Part shown: positions 1-8,380 of the stretch, in pieces
How the letters are laid out: the number at the start of each line of letters is the position of its first letter
Position numbering within the stretch: position 1 is the stretch's first letter
Assembly: GCA_949286015.1 (NCBI GenBank)
Contig: CASEBB010000062.1
Coordinates: 1 to 34,233, forward strand
Direction of reading: 5' to 3'
Length of the DNA stretch: 34,233 nucleotides
Source of the DNA: an uncultured Succinivibrionaceae bacterium
Lineage (GTDB): Bacteria; Pseudomonadota; Gammaproteobacteria; Enterobacterales; Succinivibrionaceae
Translations under genes and position numbers: made by a program
The notes under the pieces: model-generated
Seen by the model: the letters and a program-made list of their open reading frames with translations, nothing else
The model's database searches: none
Told to the model about the DNA's origin: nothing

Positions 1-125
1 GGGCTAACATACGCCCAAACTGATTGTTTGGAACGGTGCTGAGGTAGGATTGTATTCTTGTTCAGGACCCTCCCTATTAAAACGGGAGGAAGCCATGTGT
101 GTAAGCACATGGAGACTTCACTCTG
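1..125 (+). mobile_element. Remnant right end of an IS200/IS605-type (TnpB) element, possible omega-RNA 3' part
   Basis: Seen: two adjacent hairpins, CCTCCC/GGGAGG (69-74 with 84-89) and CCATGTG/CACATGG (93-99 with 106-112). The second sits inside the pattern GAAGC-hairpin-GANTTCAC and ends in ACTTCAC at 115-121. Known: IS200/IS605 right ends, and the 3' end of TnpB guide RNAs, typically read GAAGC, a short stem-loop, then TTCAC or a similar cleavage site. The frame through 50-90 gives a short tail reading SLLKREEA, like the end of some TnpB proteins, but a stop codon lies at 5-7 in that frame, so any tnpB is cut off by the window edge or decayed. Inference: element fossil or 3' end. It could instead be another structured RNA. 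Confidence 0.45.
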
Positions 126-147
126 GGGTAGCCATGAGCTGGCAGGC

Positions 148-274
148 AAGCAGTAATTGCGAAGATCCAGAAAAACAAAAACCCCCGAACTGCAAAGCTC
201 AGGGGTTTTCGCTGAACATAGCCCCCACATGGGGCTAAGTTCTAAATTCGGGAAGCAAGCTGCAATTACTGCTT
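148..274. repeat. 13-bp perfect inverted repeat bracketing the rpmE terminator
   Basis: AAGCAGTAATTGC at 148-160 is the exact reverse complement of 262-274. The right arm contains the rpmE stop codon and its last two codons (Lys-Gln-stop). The left arm therefore repeats the rpmE end in inverted orientation on the far side of the terminator. A further 7-bp hairpin (TAGCCCC 219-225 with GGGGCTA 231-237) lies inside. Confidence 0.7.
178..209 (-). terminator. Rho-independent terminator of rpmE (possibly bidirectional)
   Basis: The stem AAAACCCC (178-185) pairs with GGGGTTTT (202-209). Read on minus it is followed by a T-rich run (TTTGTTTTTC, rc of 168-177), so it is strong for rpmE, whose stop codon lies 57 bases upstream. 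Read on plus the tail after the stem is poor. Confidence 0.8.
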
Positions 275-484
275 CTGAGCGCCTAACATGCCGAAACGCT
301 TCTTGAAAGCCTCGACACGACCGCCAGTGTCAACGATCTTCTGCTTGCCAGTGAAGAATGGGTGGCATAAAGAGCAGACTTCGATGTCGATGTCGTGGCC
401 AGCGGTAGAACGCACGGTGAACTTGTTACCGCAAGAGCAACGAACGTTCACTTCCTTGTATTCTGGGTGGATGTTCTTCTTCAT
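266..484 (-). CDS. rpmE: 50S ribosomal protein L31, zinc-binding form
   Basis: Structural protein of the large ribosomal subunit that contributes to intersubunit bridging. The 72-aa product has the four cysteines of the zinc-containing (C+) L31 type at C16, C18, C37 and C40, the same positions as in E. coli (70 aa), with the expected HPEY and HPFFTGKQK blocks. ATG at 484 was chosen because GAGG sits six bases upstream; an in-frame TTG four codons earlier has no such site. The gene is divergent from priA, as in E. coli, and has its own promoter-like and terminator sequences. A zinc-free paralogue may exist elsewhere under zinc control; nothing here shows it. Confidence 0.97.
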   Translation of the reverse strand: MKKNIHPEYKEVNVRCSCGNKFTVRSTAGHDIDIEVCSLCHPFFTGKQKIVDTGGRVEAFKKRFGMLGAQKQ

Positions 485-557
485 GATGGACCTCAATGCA
501 TGTCGCCATTCAGCCGCATTGCGCCGAACACCACATGCCTAACGAAAAAAGCGCCCT

Positions 558-586
558 ATGATATATCACAAGCAAGGCGAACGCAA
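558..586 (-). promoter_or_regulatory. Sigma70-type promoter for rpmE
   Basis: On minus, TTGCGT (586-581) is separated by 17 bases from TATCAT (563-558), a good -35/-10 pair. It implies a leader of about 65-70 nt before the rpmE start. No other minus gene uses this gap. Confidence 0.5.
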
Positions 587-618
587 GAAAAATTTTGCAG
601 CCACTTCTTCCTACTGTG

Positions 619-727
619 CGTTTTTGGGCTCTACTCAGAGTTTGGTGGATACCAAAAAGCAGCAGCGCCCTGCGATCAAGCAGGGAACCCCATGTGATGG
701 CGTTTGGCGTGACCAACCTTGGAGAGC
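619..727 (+). repeat. Dispersed hairpin repeat, copy 1 (rpmE-priA gap)
   Basis: About 105 bases share a clear run of matches with 11599-11706: a T-run, GGCTC, CTCAGAG, GGATACCAAA, GCAGCAGC, then a TTTGG half and GACC. The two halves form an imperfect inverted repeat (GGATACCAAA near 646-656 against TTTGGCGTGACC near 703-714), so it can fold into a long hairpin. The rest of the 497-937 gap holds the rpmE promoter and the priA leader; no gene is visible. Confidence 0.6.
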
Positions 728-937
728 CCGTTTTTGTAAGCATGAACGGCTATATCTCCACGCGGCGGCATAAGACGGAGCTGACTTACAAGTCAAGACA
801 ACCCTAAGGAAGCGGTGCTAGTATCACCTTAAACGGGTGCACCGTGCCCGTCACCAACAGAGTAGGCTACCTACTAACCTACCCACATGAGGTCACTGGC
901 CCTACTTGCTGCCAGTTTGGGAAAGAAGAGGTCTTAC

Positions 938-3900
938 ATGGCGACATCTGCTCATAACGTAGATCGCATCATGCCGCTGCTAACGCCTGAGGTTACAGCT
1001 CAGGACAGTAAAGCGGCCGCCTCTGCGGCCTTTGCCGCCGAGCGCACGGCTTTGCGGCCTCATGATCTCTTCCCGCAACTTGAATCCTTTGCCCAGAAAC
1101 TCACAATGGACAACCCTGAGCTTGACCTTGAGGCGCATGCTCACGGCTGCACTATTGTCCAAGTGGCGCTGAACAAGCCTCTCTACAACACCTTCGATTA
1201 CGTGTTGGAGGGCTTATATGGTGAGGAGATCTTAGGCTGCCGTATCCACGTCTCCTTTGGCCGTGGCCTAGCATACAATGCCGTCGGCATCGTTGTCGGC
1301 ATTGGTGCGTGCTCGTCCTTGGACTATAGCCGCTTAAAGGTAGCACAGCTTCTAGACAAAAAGCCGCTCATTGCCCGTGATGTCTTCAACACTCTGTTCT
1401 TTGCCAGCCGCTACTACCACTACCCTGTAGGGCAGGCCATGCCTTTGGCACTACCAAAGATGCTGCGTGAGGGCGGTGAAGCTTCTTATAAGAAGATTCC
1501 AGGACTTAAGCTCAACTTGCATCGCGTCATCGAGGTCGTCAAGGCGATGCAAGCTGATCAAGAGCGCCAAGCCCACAAAGAAGAGACAAAGGCCAGCAAA
1601 GCTGCTAGCAAGGCAAGCAAAAAAGGCAAGGCAAGCAAGACCAAAGCTAAGGGCAGCAAGGGCAAAGGCAAGAGCAAAACAACTGCTTCTCCAGCGTCCG
1701 CCCCTCAAGATTCAGCCGTCCTTGCCCACGAGAGAGAAACCTCTGGCTCTACAAACGTAGCCATCTCTACCTCAGCTGTAGAGACTGCGTCTTCCTACGG
1801 TGAGCAAAGCACTGTCTTTACGGAGCAGGTGGCTAGCGCTGAACAAGTCACTGCTACAGAGCAGATTACTGCAACCGTAACCACAGTAGCAGTCAGTGAC
1901 TCGCTTGAGGAAACCTCCTCTGAGGAAGTAGTAGAGGTACAGGTACTGCCACCACAGTCTGCTCTTGTAGCAGCTGCCGCTGCCACCACTACCAATGCTG
2001 ACGCTGCTACCACTGACGCCACCACTGCCACCACTGCTGAAGCCGCTACTACTACTACCAAAGAAGCAGCCACCACTGAAGCTACTGCGGTCTATACCCC
2101 AGATCCGGTCACAGTACAGGCCTCACCTCACGATGCAGCTGCTCAAGCCGCTGAGTCTGGTGCTACTGAGGCTCTGGTCTTTCCTGACCTCCAGCAAGCC
2201 TCTGCAGACCCAGCGCAATGGACTCAAGCTGCTCTTACGCAACTGGTATCACTGGCTGCAACTAAACTGCGCTCGCCACGACTGCAAGAGCTGCTGTGCT
2301 CTCTGGTTACAGGCCCACGCCGCTCACGTGAGTTGCGTGAAGAGGGCTTTTCCTCTAGCCAAGAGCAATCACTGCTGCGCGCCCATCTGGCTTTACGCAT
2401 CGACTTTGCGCAAGACATTCCGGCCTTTGACCTAAAGGCAGCGGCTAAGGCCAGTTCCCAACGAGCCTTTTTGCACACGCCAACTGCGGACGCTACTGCG
2501 TCTGGTACCGCCGAATCGGCTGCCCCTAATGCTACTGCTACCATTGCGCTGCAAGATGACCCTATACTCGCCTCGGATCCACTGACGCTTAATGAGGAAC
2601 AAGAGCAAGCGCTGCTGCGCATTAATGCGCACACAGGCTTTGGGGTGTTTTTGCTCAATGGCATCACTGGATCTGGTAAGACTGAGATCTACTTACAGAC
2701 AATTGAGCACTGTCTGCGCTCTGGTAAGCGCGCTCTGATCTTAGTGCCAGAGATTTCCCTGACGCCACAGACCTTTAAGCGCTTCTTTGCACGCTTTAAG
2801 GTGCCGATTGCCACTGCGCACTCTACGTTAAGTCAGCGTGAGCGCTTGGATGCCTTTTTGGACATGAACACTCAGCGCGCGGCTATCTTGATTGGCACAC
2901 GCTCGGCACTCTTTACCTCAATTCCTGACCTCGGCTTAATCGTCATCGATGAGGAGCACGATAGCTCCTTTAAGCAAAGCGACGGTTTGCGCTACCACGC
3001 TCGTACCCTTGCCTTGTACCGCGCTCAAGAGTGCAACTGTAAGGCCATCTTAGGCTCTGCTACCCCATCGCTAGAGAGCGTTTACCATGTGCTCTGTGGT
3101 GACTATCAGCGCATCGTCTTAAATCACCGCGCCCTGCAAGCACAGTTACCTACCCTTGAAGTGGTGGATCTGCGGCAAGAAGAGCTTACCGATAGCGTGC
3201 GCGCAGGTGTCGGTCAGCTGATTGAAGAGGAGGTGGGCAAAGCAACAGCCCAACACCAGCAAGCGCTGCTCTTTTTAAACCGCCGTGGTTACTCGCACAC
3301 GCTGACCTGCCACAAGTGTGGCTACATCTTTAAGTGTCCTAACTGCGATATGCAGATGACAGTGCACCATGTGCACAACAAGCTGATCTGCCATATCTGT
3401 GGCAATACCACCTACCGCATTCCGCACATCTGCCCCCAATGCCACAGTGAAAATACCTTAATCGAAACCGGACTGGGTACCGAGCAAGTCGCGGACTACT
3501 TAAAGGTGCGTTTCCCTGATGTGGGCATTGAGCGCATCGATCGCGACAGCATGAGCTCGCATGATGACTTTGTGGAGGCGTTAACACGCGTGCGTCAACA
3601 CCAGAGCGAGATCGTTATTGGCACGCAGATGATCGCTAAGGGCCATGACTTCCCTGACATTACCATGGTCGGTCTTTTGGAGGTAGATGGCGGTCTCTTC
3701 TGCGATGACTTTCGTGGCCTTGAGTACACGGCGCAGTTAATCACGCAGGTGGCGGGGCGTGCCGGTCGTGCGGAGCACTGCGGACGGGTGTACATCCAAA
3801 CGCGCTACCCTTTACACCCGCTCATTCAGCGTCTGATCGAGCCTAACTTTAGCTACTTTAGCCTCGCCTCGGAGCTTCTTAAGCTGCGTGAGGAGCCGTG

Positions 3901-4216
3901 CTTACCGCCGTATGCGGCGCAGGCTATGGTTATGACCAACTCTACTGATCGTGAGCAGTCCTTTAACACCTTACAGCGCCTCATGGACACGGTTAATGAT
4001 CGTGCTGATCTGGTGGCGGGCATGAATATCACGCCAGTGTTACCTGATCGCGTGGAGAAGCGCTTTGGGCGCTACCACTTCCATGTAGTACTGACGAGCA
4101 AGGATGTGCTGCAGCTGCATCGGCTGCTAGATGAGATGGTGCTGATCTTTAGCAGCTACGAGAAGCTGCGTGATCTGCGCTTTGCGATTGACGTCGACCC
4201 AATCCACAACCTCTAA
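938..4216 (+). CDS. priA: Primosomal protein N' (replication-restart helicase PriA), with large insert
   Basis: Superfamily-2 3'-5' DNA helicase that recognises stalled forks and reloads DnaB. Visible in order: 3'-end-binding domain from about residue 72 (TFDYVL, VSFGRG, YYHYPVGQ), Walker A GSGKT at 578-582, DEEH at 671-674, GSATPSLE, an eight-cysteine zinc region at about 791-835, the IGTQMIAKGHDFPD and QVAGRAGR helicase motifs, and the C-terminal DVDPI. ATG 938 has a GAAGAGG site about 10 bases upstream; the in-frame ATG at 887 has none. The product is 1092 aa against 732 in E. coli. The excess is a ~70-residue N-terminal extension and a Lys/Ala/Ser- then Thr/Ala-rich insert at about residues 205-440, between the 3'-binding domain and the winged helix. 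All catalytic motifs remain, so it is probably active. Confidence 0.96.
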   Translation: MATSAHNVDRIMPLLTPEVTAQDSKAAASAAFAAERTALRPHDLFPQLESFAQKLTMDNPELDLEAHAHGCTIVQVALNKPLYNTFDYVLEGLYGEEILGCRIHVSFGRGLAYNAVGIVVGIGACSSLDYSRLKVAQLLDKKPLIARDVFNTLFFASRYYHYPVGQAMPLALPKMLREGGEASYKKIPGLKLNLHRVIEVVKAMQADQERQAHKEETKASKAASKASKKGKASKTKAKGSKGKGKSKTTASPASAPQDSAVLAHERETSGSTNVAISTSAVETASSYGEQSTVFTEQVASAEQVTATEQITATVTTVAVSDSLEETSSEEVVEVQVLPPQSALVAAAAATTTNADAATTDATTATTAEAATTTTKEAATTEATAVYTPDPVTVQASPHDAAAQAAESGATEALVFPDLQQASADPAQWTQAALTQLVSLAATKLRSPRLQELLCSLVTGPRRSRELREEGFSSSQEQSLLRAHLALRIDFAQDIPAFDLKAAAKASSQRAFLHTPTADATASGTAESAAPNATATIALQDDPILASDPLTLNEEQEQALLRINAHTGFGVFLLNGITGSGKTEIYLQTIEHCLRSGKRALILVPEISLTPQTFKRFFARFKVPIATAHSTLSQRERLDAFLDMNTQRAAILIGTRSALFTSIPDLGLIVIDEEHDSSFKQSDGLRYHARTLALYRAQECNCKAILGSATPSLESVYHVLCGDYQRIVLNHRALQAQLPTLEVVDLRQEELTDSVRAGVGQLIEEEVGKATAQHQQALLFLNRRGYSHTLTCHKCGYIFKCPNCDMQMTVHHVHNKLICHICGNTTYRIPHICPQCHSENTLIETGLGTEQVADYLKVRFPDVGIERIDRDSMSSHDDFVEALTRVRQHQSEIVIGTQMIAKGHDFPDITMVGLLEVDGGLFCDDFRGLEYTAQLITQVAGRAGRAEHCGRVYIQTRYPLHPLIQRLIEPNFSYFSLASELLKLREEPCLPPYAAQAMVMTNSTDREQSFNTLQRLMDTVNDRADLVAGMNITPVLPDRVEKRFGRYHFHVVLTSKDVLQLHRLLDEMVLIFSSYEKLRDLRFAIDVDPIHNL

Positions 4217-4246
4217 GAGTACGAATTACGCGGAGCGAGCGGCGCC

Positions 4247-4390
4247 ATCCTTATCGTAAGGATCTTACGCAGTATCTTAAGGTGGCTGACGCCAACTATA
4301 CTGAGGTGAGCAGCCATGAGGTGACCTGATGGCCACTCCAATGGTCACTCAAAAGTAAAGGCGCAAAGCGCCTTATCTGCACAGGTAGCC
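4247..4390 (+). repeat. Two hairpin-plus-tail repeat modules downstream of priA
   Basis: Module one: stem CGTAAG/CTTACG (4255-4260 with 4264-4269), then TATCTTAAGGTGG at 4273-4285. It overlaps a second possible hairpin, ATCCTTA/TAAGGAT (4247-4253 with 4257-4263). Module two: stem GGCGC/GCGCC (4360-4364 with 4368-4372), followed directly by TTATCTGCACAGGTAGCC. Neither has a T-run, so they are not ordinary terminators. The 4217-4444 gap contains no gene. Confidence 0.55.
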
Positions 4391-4444
4391 ACCGCAAAAG
4401 CTCCCTGCAACACACCTTAACGAGAGCGCGAGTAAGAGTACCCC

Positions 4445-5368
4445 CTACTTTTGCTTGGAGTCATCCGCACCCGCGTTGTAATGCTGGTTTTCCTGCTGCA
4501 GGCGCTCCATTAGGTTCTCCGAGGTAGCAGGCCCCTGCACCTCACGGCGCACACTAGGCAGCTTGAGGCTTGCCTCCCACAGGTAGACGTATTTTAGGAA
4601 GGTGTAGATAAAGGCGCTCTGCGCCGCGATGTAGCCCGCCACACCATCTAAGAAGCCCAATTTGAGGATGTAGAGCTTAAAGAAGCTAAACACAGGGCTA
4701 AAGATGATCTTCAGCACCGATGGCTTCTTACCACGCTTAATGTAGCTCTGGGCCGACATCTGCGCATAGCGCACCGTGCGCGTAAAGTGGTCATTCACGT
4801 TGCGGTAAGAGTAGTGAATGATATAGCCAGGCAGGCGCTTTACTGGCAGGTCTGAGGCTAAGGACTCGTGGACAATCTCCCCCTCCCAGCGCGGGTTAGC
4901 ATCACGACGCACTAAGCGTAAGCGGTAATTTGGCTGCCACGCGTGTTTTAAAAGCTTGCCTAAGTAAAAGGTAAGCCGATTCATCTCATAGGAGTAGTGC
5001 TCGTCGGCTTTAATCACCTGCACAATGGCATCTTTAAGCTCATCGTTGAGCACCTCATCAGCATCCAAGAACAGGATCCAGTCCTGCGTGCACTTTGGCA
5101 GGAGCGAATTTTTCTGCTCAACAAAGCCCTTAAACTCCTCGACGTAAGTCTTAGCGCCATAGGACTTAGCGATGTCCACGGTGCTGTCATGAGGGTCAGA
5201 GCAAATGAGCACAATCTCGGAGGCGATGTCCTGAATCTTTTCTAGGGTAGGAGGTAAGCGATCCTGCTCATGGGTAGCAATAAGGGCTACGGTGAGGCTC
5301 AGCTTGTCAGAGGCGCTGGAGGTGGACGGGGCTTGAGATGGTGGTAAAGCAGAGTTAGCAGTGGACAT
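4445..5368 (-). CDS. Family 2 glycosyltransferase, WaaE/KdtX type (LPS core)
   Basis: Cytoplasmic-face sugar transferase probably acting on the lipopolysaccharide inner core. The 307-aa product has a GT2 Rossmann start (SLTVALIATHEQDRL), the block GFVEQKNSL followed by DWILFLDADEVL with the DADE metal motif at about 102-105, and the C-terminal LGFLDGVAGYIAA segment; this combination is typical of WaaE/KdtX proteins. ATG 5368 has AAGAGG seven bases upstream, so it is preferred over the in-frame ATG at 5389. A Ser/Pro-rich leader precedes the domain. It follows the GT9 gene on the same strand, but a 420-base gap argues for separate transcription or a long spacer. The acceptor sugar cannot be told from sequence. 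Confidence 0.85.
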   Translation of the reverse strand: MSTANSALPPSQAPSTSSASDKLSLTVALIATHEQDRLPPTLEKIQDIASEIVLICSDPHDSTVDIAKSYGAKTYVEEFKGFVEQKNSLLPKCTQDWILFLDADEVLNDELKDAIVQVIKADEHYSYEMNRLTFYLGKLLKHAWQPNYRLRLVRRDANPRWEGEIVHESLASDLPVKRLPGYIIHYSYRNVNDHFTRTVRYAQMSAQSYIKRGKKPSVLKIIFSPVFSFFKLYILKLGFLDGVAGYIAAQSAFIYTFLKYVYLWEASLKLPSVRREVQGPATSENLMERLQQENQHYNAGADDSKQK

Positions 5369-5787
5369 AAAGCCTCTTACATGGAGCAAGGCGCCAAGAA
5401 AACATGCGGGTTAGTGTCAAGAGAAATGAAAAAGAGAAATCGGGGAAGTGAGTGAGACGCAAACAGGTTGCGCCGTAACCCTGTGTGCAGAGAGTATAGC
5501 CCGTGAGCGCACTCTGAAACCATAGACAAATGGCGGAGAAAAGGCGCAGAAAAGGCACGCACGCTCCCTCTCTCAACAGTAACCAGCTGGCACCCACCAC
5601 TACCCCAGAGAGGCACTATCGGAGCTTAACGCCCTGCGACGCTGTATTGCAGATAGCTAGAGATACATTTCATATTTAGGGTCAGCGTGGGGTGCTTTAT
5701 GCCAGCAGGCAATGGCGACTACCTCAAAGCGCGAGCACGCCTTATCTCGAGGGTAAACGCGGGCAATGGCCCGCAGCAGCCGCGCTC
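5369..5787. other. Intergenic gap between two glycosyltransferase genes
   Basis: No coding region is supported. It contains one plus-oriented copy of the recurrent tail (TTATCTCGAGGGTAA, 5742-5756) and a 6-bp hairpin GCGGGC/GCCCGC (5758-5763 with 5768-5773) just downstream of the GT9 stop codon, without a T-run. Confidence 0.5.
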
Positions 5788-7395
5788 TTAGCGGTAGAAC
5801 TCCTCTAACACCGTCGAAACTAACGCGTGGCGCATGCCATCTTGCAGGCGGGATAACTCCTTGGTCTCAGGGTTGAGATTGCGGATGTTAAAGGTAAACG
5901 CCACCTCCTCAGGGTCACCATAAAGCTCCCAGCGGCGGTGGGAGTTGGAGATACGGCTAGAGTAAAAGCAAATGACCGGCTTTTGGTAATTACCCGCAAT
6001 CTGCGTAATGCCGGTGCTCGGGCCGATAAAGACCTTGCAGCGATCTACTAAGGCCGCTGCCACCATGAGCGAGCCCTCATTGAGGAAGAAGTGCACATAC
6101 TTACGGCGCTCAGGGGCTACATAGGAAAGTATCGTTTCCATCTTGGCTTTATGCTGTGGCATGCCGAGGATCACCACCTGAGGTGAGTTATGCCCCACAA
6201 AGTCAGCAGCTGCTTTTGCGGCAGCCTGCTCGCGTGCTTGCTGCTGTTGCAGCGTATACGGATTAACCTCGTTGCGCCGTGACCATGACCACGTCACAGA
6301 GCCATCTTCACCCGTGGTCTCACGGGCTAAGAAGTCGCCATCAATGGCGCCCTCGGCTTGTGATACCTGCTCATTCCAGCGCGAGGCCGCTTCCTCACGG
6401 CGGAGCTTATCCTGATCCTGCTGTGCAGCAATGCCAGCGGCAGCAGCGGCAGCCGTAGCAGCACCAGTAGCATTAGCTGAGGCAGAGGCAGAGGCCTTAG
6501 CATTTTGTGGTGCATCGGTGACCAAGGTCGAGGCACCATCCACTGGCATCACGGTCTTTGCAACCTGCTGATCCTCATAAAACTCACGGCGCCGTGCTAA
6601 GGCCTCAGTACGCAGTGGCGTCAAGGATGAGGTGGCAGCGCTGCGGGCTTCAGCGACAGCGGCAGCCATAGCAGATGGGCTCTTTACGCTGGTATTGCCC
6701 ATATCAGCGTTAGCGGCGATGTCAGCGCCACTTGGTGACACCAAGTGCTTATTGGCGGTGTTATAAGGGTTTTGCCCTGCCAGAATGTCATCAATTACCA
6801 TACCGTACTGGTCTAAGGAGAGGTTAGCGCCACTGCCACCGGTAAATGGGTTAACCAGCACAAAGCGCAGCTCTGGGATGTGGTGCTCGTAGAGGTAGTT
6901 GTGCACCTCAAGGGCGTCTTGCTGGCTATAGACGATACGCTCAAGGCGCACACCGACGGCGGCAAAGCGCTGTGGGTCGATACGCTCGATGAGGTCTAAG
7001 TTATACGCCGCCTCGCTCTTGAGGCATTGCGAGCGGTGCTGACGCAGGCCGTGGTTGTAGTGGACAAATGACCAGAACTTGGAGCGAGGGCCGATACGCA
7101 CAGGGGCGCCGCTTTTAACGGCGAGCTTTGAGATGGTGTTATTGGAAACGAGAGCGACAAAGACGTCAGGGTGCAGTGAGCGCAGTTTTGCGACTAAGTC
7201 GTTAAAGACAGGGTAGTCGTCGATGCAGACACACTCGTCGATACAAGGGACGTTTTCGGCGATGATACGGTTGAATTTGCTGACTAGGGCCACGATGTGA
7301 GCAGTAGGGAACATGGCCCGTGCGGTAGCGTAAGAAGGTATTGAAACAACAAAATCGCCAATTTTATCGGTGCGGGCAATGATAATGGTCTGCAC
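5788..7395 (-). CDS. Family 9 glycosyltransferase (heptosyltransferase-like) with central insert
   Basis: GT9 enzymes such as WaaC, WaaF and WaaQ transfer heptose to the LPS inner core from the cytoplasm. The N-terminus IIIARTDKIGDFVVSIP and the C-terminal FIGPSTGITQIAGNYQKPVICFY are the two signature ends of the family. GTG at 7395 is the likely start (AGGA nine bases upstream, directly before QTIIIARTDK); the frame further upstream has no ATG. The product is 535 aa, against roughly 320-360 for the family. The excess is an Ala/Gln/Ser-rich segment at about residues 210-400, between NPFTGGSGAN in the first Rossmann half and VVILGMP in the second. Sugar specificity is unknown. hldD, which supplies activated heptose, lies at the far end of the window. 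Confidence 0.85.
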   Translation of the reverse strand: MQTIIIARTDKIGDFVVSIPSYATARAMFPTAHIVALVSKFNRIIAENVPCIDECVCIDDYPVFNDLVAKLRSLHPDVFVALVSNNTISKLAVKSGAPVRIGPRSKFWSFVHYNHGLRQHRSQCLKSEAAYNLDLIERIDPQRFAAVGVRLERIVYSQQDALEVHNYLYEHHIPELRFVLVNPFTGGSGANLSLDQYGMVIDDILAGQNPYNTANKHLVSPSGADIAANADMGNTSVKSPSAMAAAVAEARSAATSSLTPLRTEALARRREFYEDQQVAKTVMPVDGASTLVTDAPQNAKASASASANATGAATAAAAAAGIAAQQDQDKLRREEAASRWNEQVSQAEGAIDGDFLARETTGEDGSVTWSWSRRNEVNPYTLQQQQAREQAAAKAAADFVGHNSPQVVILGMPQHKAKMETILSYVAPERRKYVHFFLNEGSLMVAAALVDRCKVFIGPSTGITQIAGNYQKPVICFYSSRISNSHRRWELYGDPEEVAFTFNIRNLNPETKELSRLQDGMRHALVSTVLEEFYR

Positions 7396-7472
7396 AGGCT
7401 GTAGTCCTAGCAAAGGCAAGGAAAGGCAAGTGATGGACGCAACTAAACACAAAGATGCGACCTTAAACGCTA

Positions 7473-7500
7473 ATTATAAGGATATGGCAAAGGCGGCAAA
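7473..7500 (-). promoter_or_regulatory. Promoter for the GT9 gene
   Basis: On minus a perfect TATAAT (7478-7473) lies 16 bases after TTTGCC (7500-7495), a weak -35. It places transcription start about 70 bases before the GTG start of the GT9 gene. Confidence 0.45.
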
Positions 7501-7641
7501 AGGATTTAAGGAAAAATAGCGCTGCGGAGGGTAACTAAAAGCGAAGGGTGTGAGGCAGTGCACAGCCTGAAACAAATAACGGGAGCTGGCGGATGATCTT
7601 GGGGGAACCCTATGGTTGCTTCGCTTATGCGGTAGCTCAAA

Positions 7642-8035
7642 AGCTGACGCGGTGTCCTCAAAGTAAGCCCAAGCGCCTGAGGGCGCATGATCTCGAGGGT
7701 AACGAGGTTGCTCTTACTGGCGGGCACTACAGCTACTGAGAGTAGGAACCGCTGGCTCCTTTATCTCAAGGGAACTGCATCAGCTAACGCTGTGTCCCCA
7801 AGGTAAGCCCAAGCGCCTTACGGCGCATTATCTCAAGGCTAATGAGGTTGCTATTACTGGTGGGCACTCAAACGGCTTAGAGTAGGAGCAGCTGGCTGCC
7901 TTTATCTCAAGGGAACAGCATCAGCTGACGCGGTGTCTTCAAGGTAAACGCCCTCGCATGACAGCGCATGATCTCGAGGTTAATGCAGTTGCAACTACCG
8001 GTGGTCAGCACTCCTACTCAAAGTAGTAGCCTCCC
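7642..8035 (+). repeat. Three tandem copies of a ~140-bp repeat
   Basis: Units begin at 7642, 7782 and 7923 (periods 140 and 141); the third is partial and more diverged. Each full unit opens with AGCTGACGCGGTGTC or a variant, then AAGTAAGCCC, and carries two copies of the hairpin-plus-tail module: GCGCC/GGCGC followed by ATGATCTCGAGGGTAA (7673-7702), GCGCC/GGCGC followed by ATTATCTCAAGGCTAA (7813-7842), and GCAG/CTGC followed by CTTTATCTCAAGGGAA (7888-7915). No gene is visible between 7396 and 8380. Confidence 0.85.
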
Positions 8036-8080
8036 CTGTAAGCACCACACAAATGCCCACATCTCGCATGTTTTAGCCTG

Positions 8081-8089
8081 TGCTATACT
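8081..8089 (+). promoter_or_regulatory. Extended -10 promoter, probably for argS
   Basis: TGCTATACT matches the extended -10 form TG-n-TATAAT with one change. No good -35 lies upstream. It would give a pyrimidine-rich leader of about 285 nt before argS, in which I see no known riboswitch. Confidence 0.4.
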
Positions 8090-8380
8090 ATGCCCCCTAA
8101 ACTTTTGCTCAGTTTTTGGCCCTGTCCGAGCCCGCTAGCGGCGTTCACTTTCTTGCCCCCTGCTGCCAGTTTGCAGCCCATCCTTACAGCTCCCTAGCCA
8201 CGGCCATGCTCCCTTCCTTAGAGGGCCTCATTGCTCGGTCGCCACCTACTACCAACCCTGCCCTTTGGTGCATATAGCCGCGCAGCACGCATCCGTGAGC
8301 GCAGTCTTACCTTTGCGTCATAAGCACCAAATCAAGGGGTGCCCTTTGTTGTTTGTCTTGCGCCTTTATCGCCTTTTGAC

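Noticed and set aside
1..170. 6S, SRP or RNase P RNA
   Set aside because: Paired stems are visible, but the closing helix and conserved bubbles or loops of those RNAs are absent; the IS200/IS605 end fits better.
887..937. Earlier start for priA
   Set aside because: No ribosome-binding site before ATG 887, while ATG 938 has GAAGAGG at good spacing.
7642..8035. CRISPR array
   Set aside because: Units are ~140 bp and imperfect, with no short identical repeats, no unique spacers of constant length and no cas genes.
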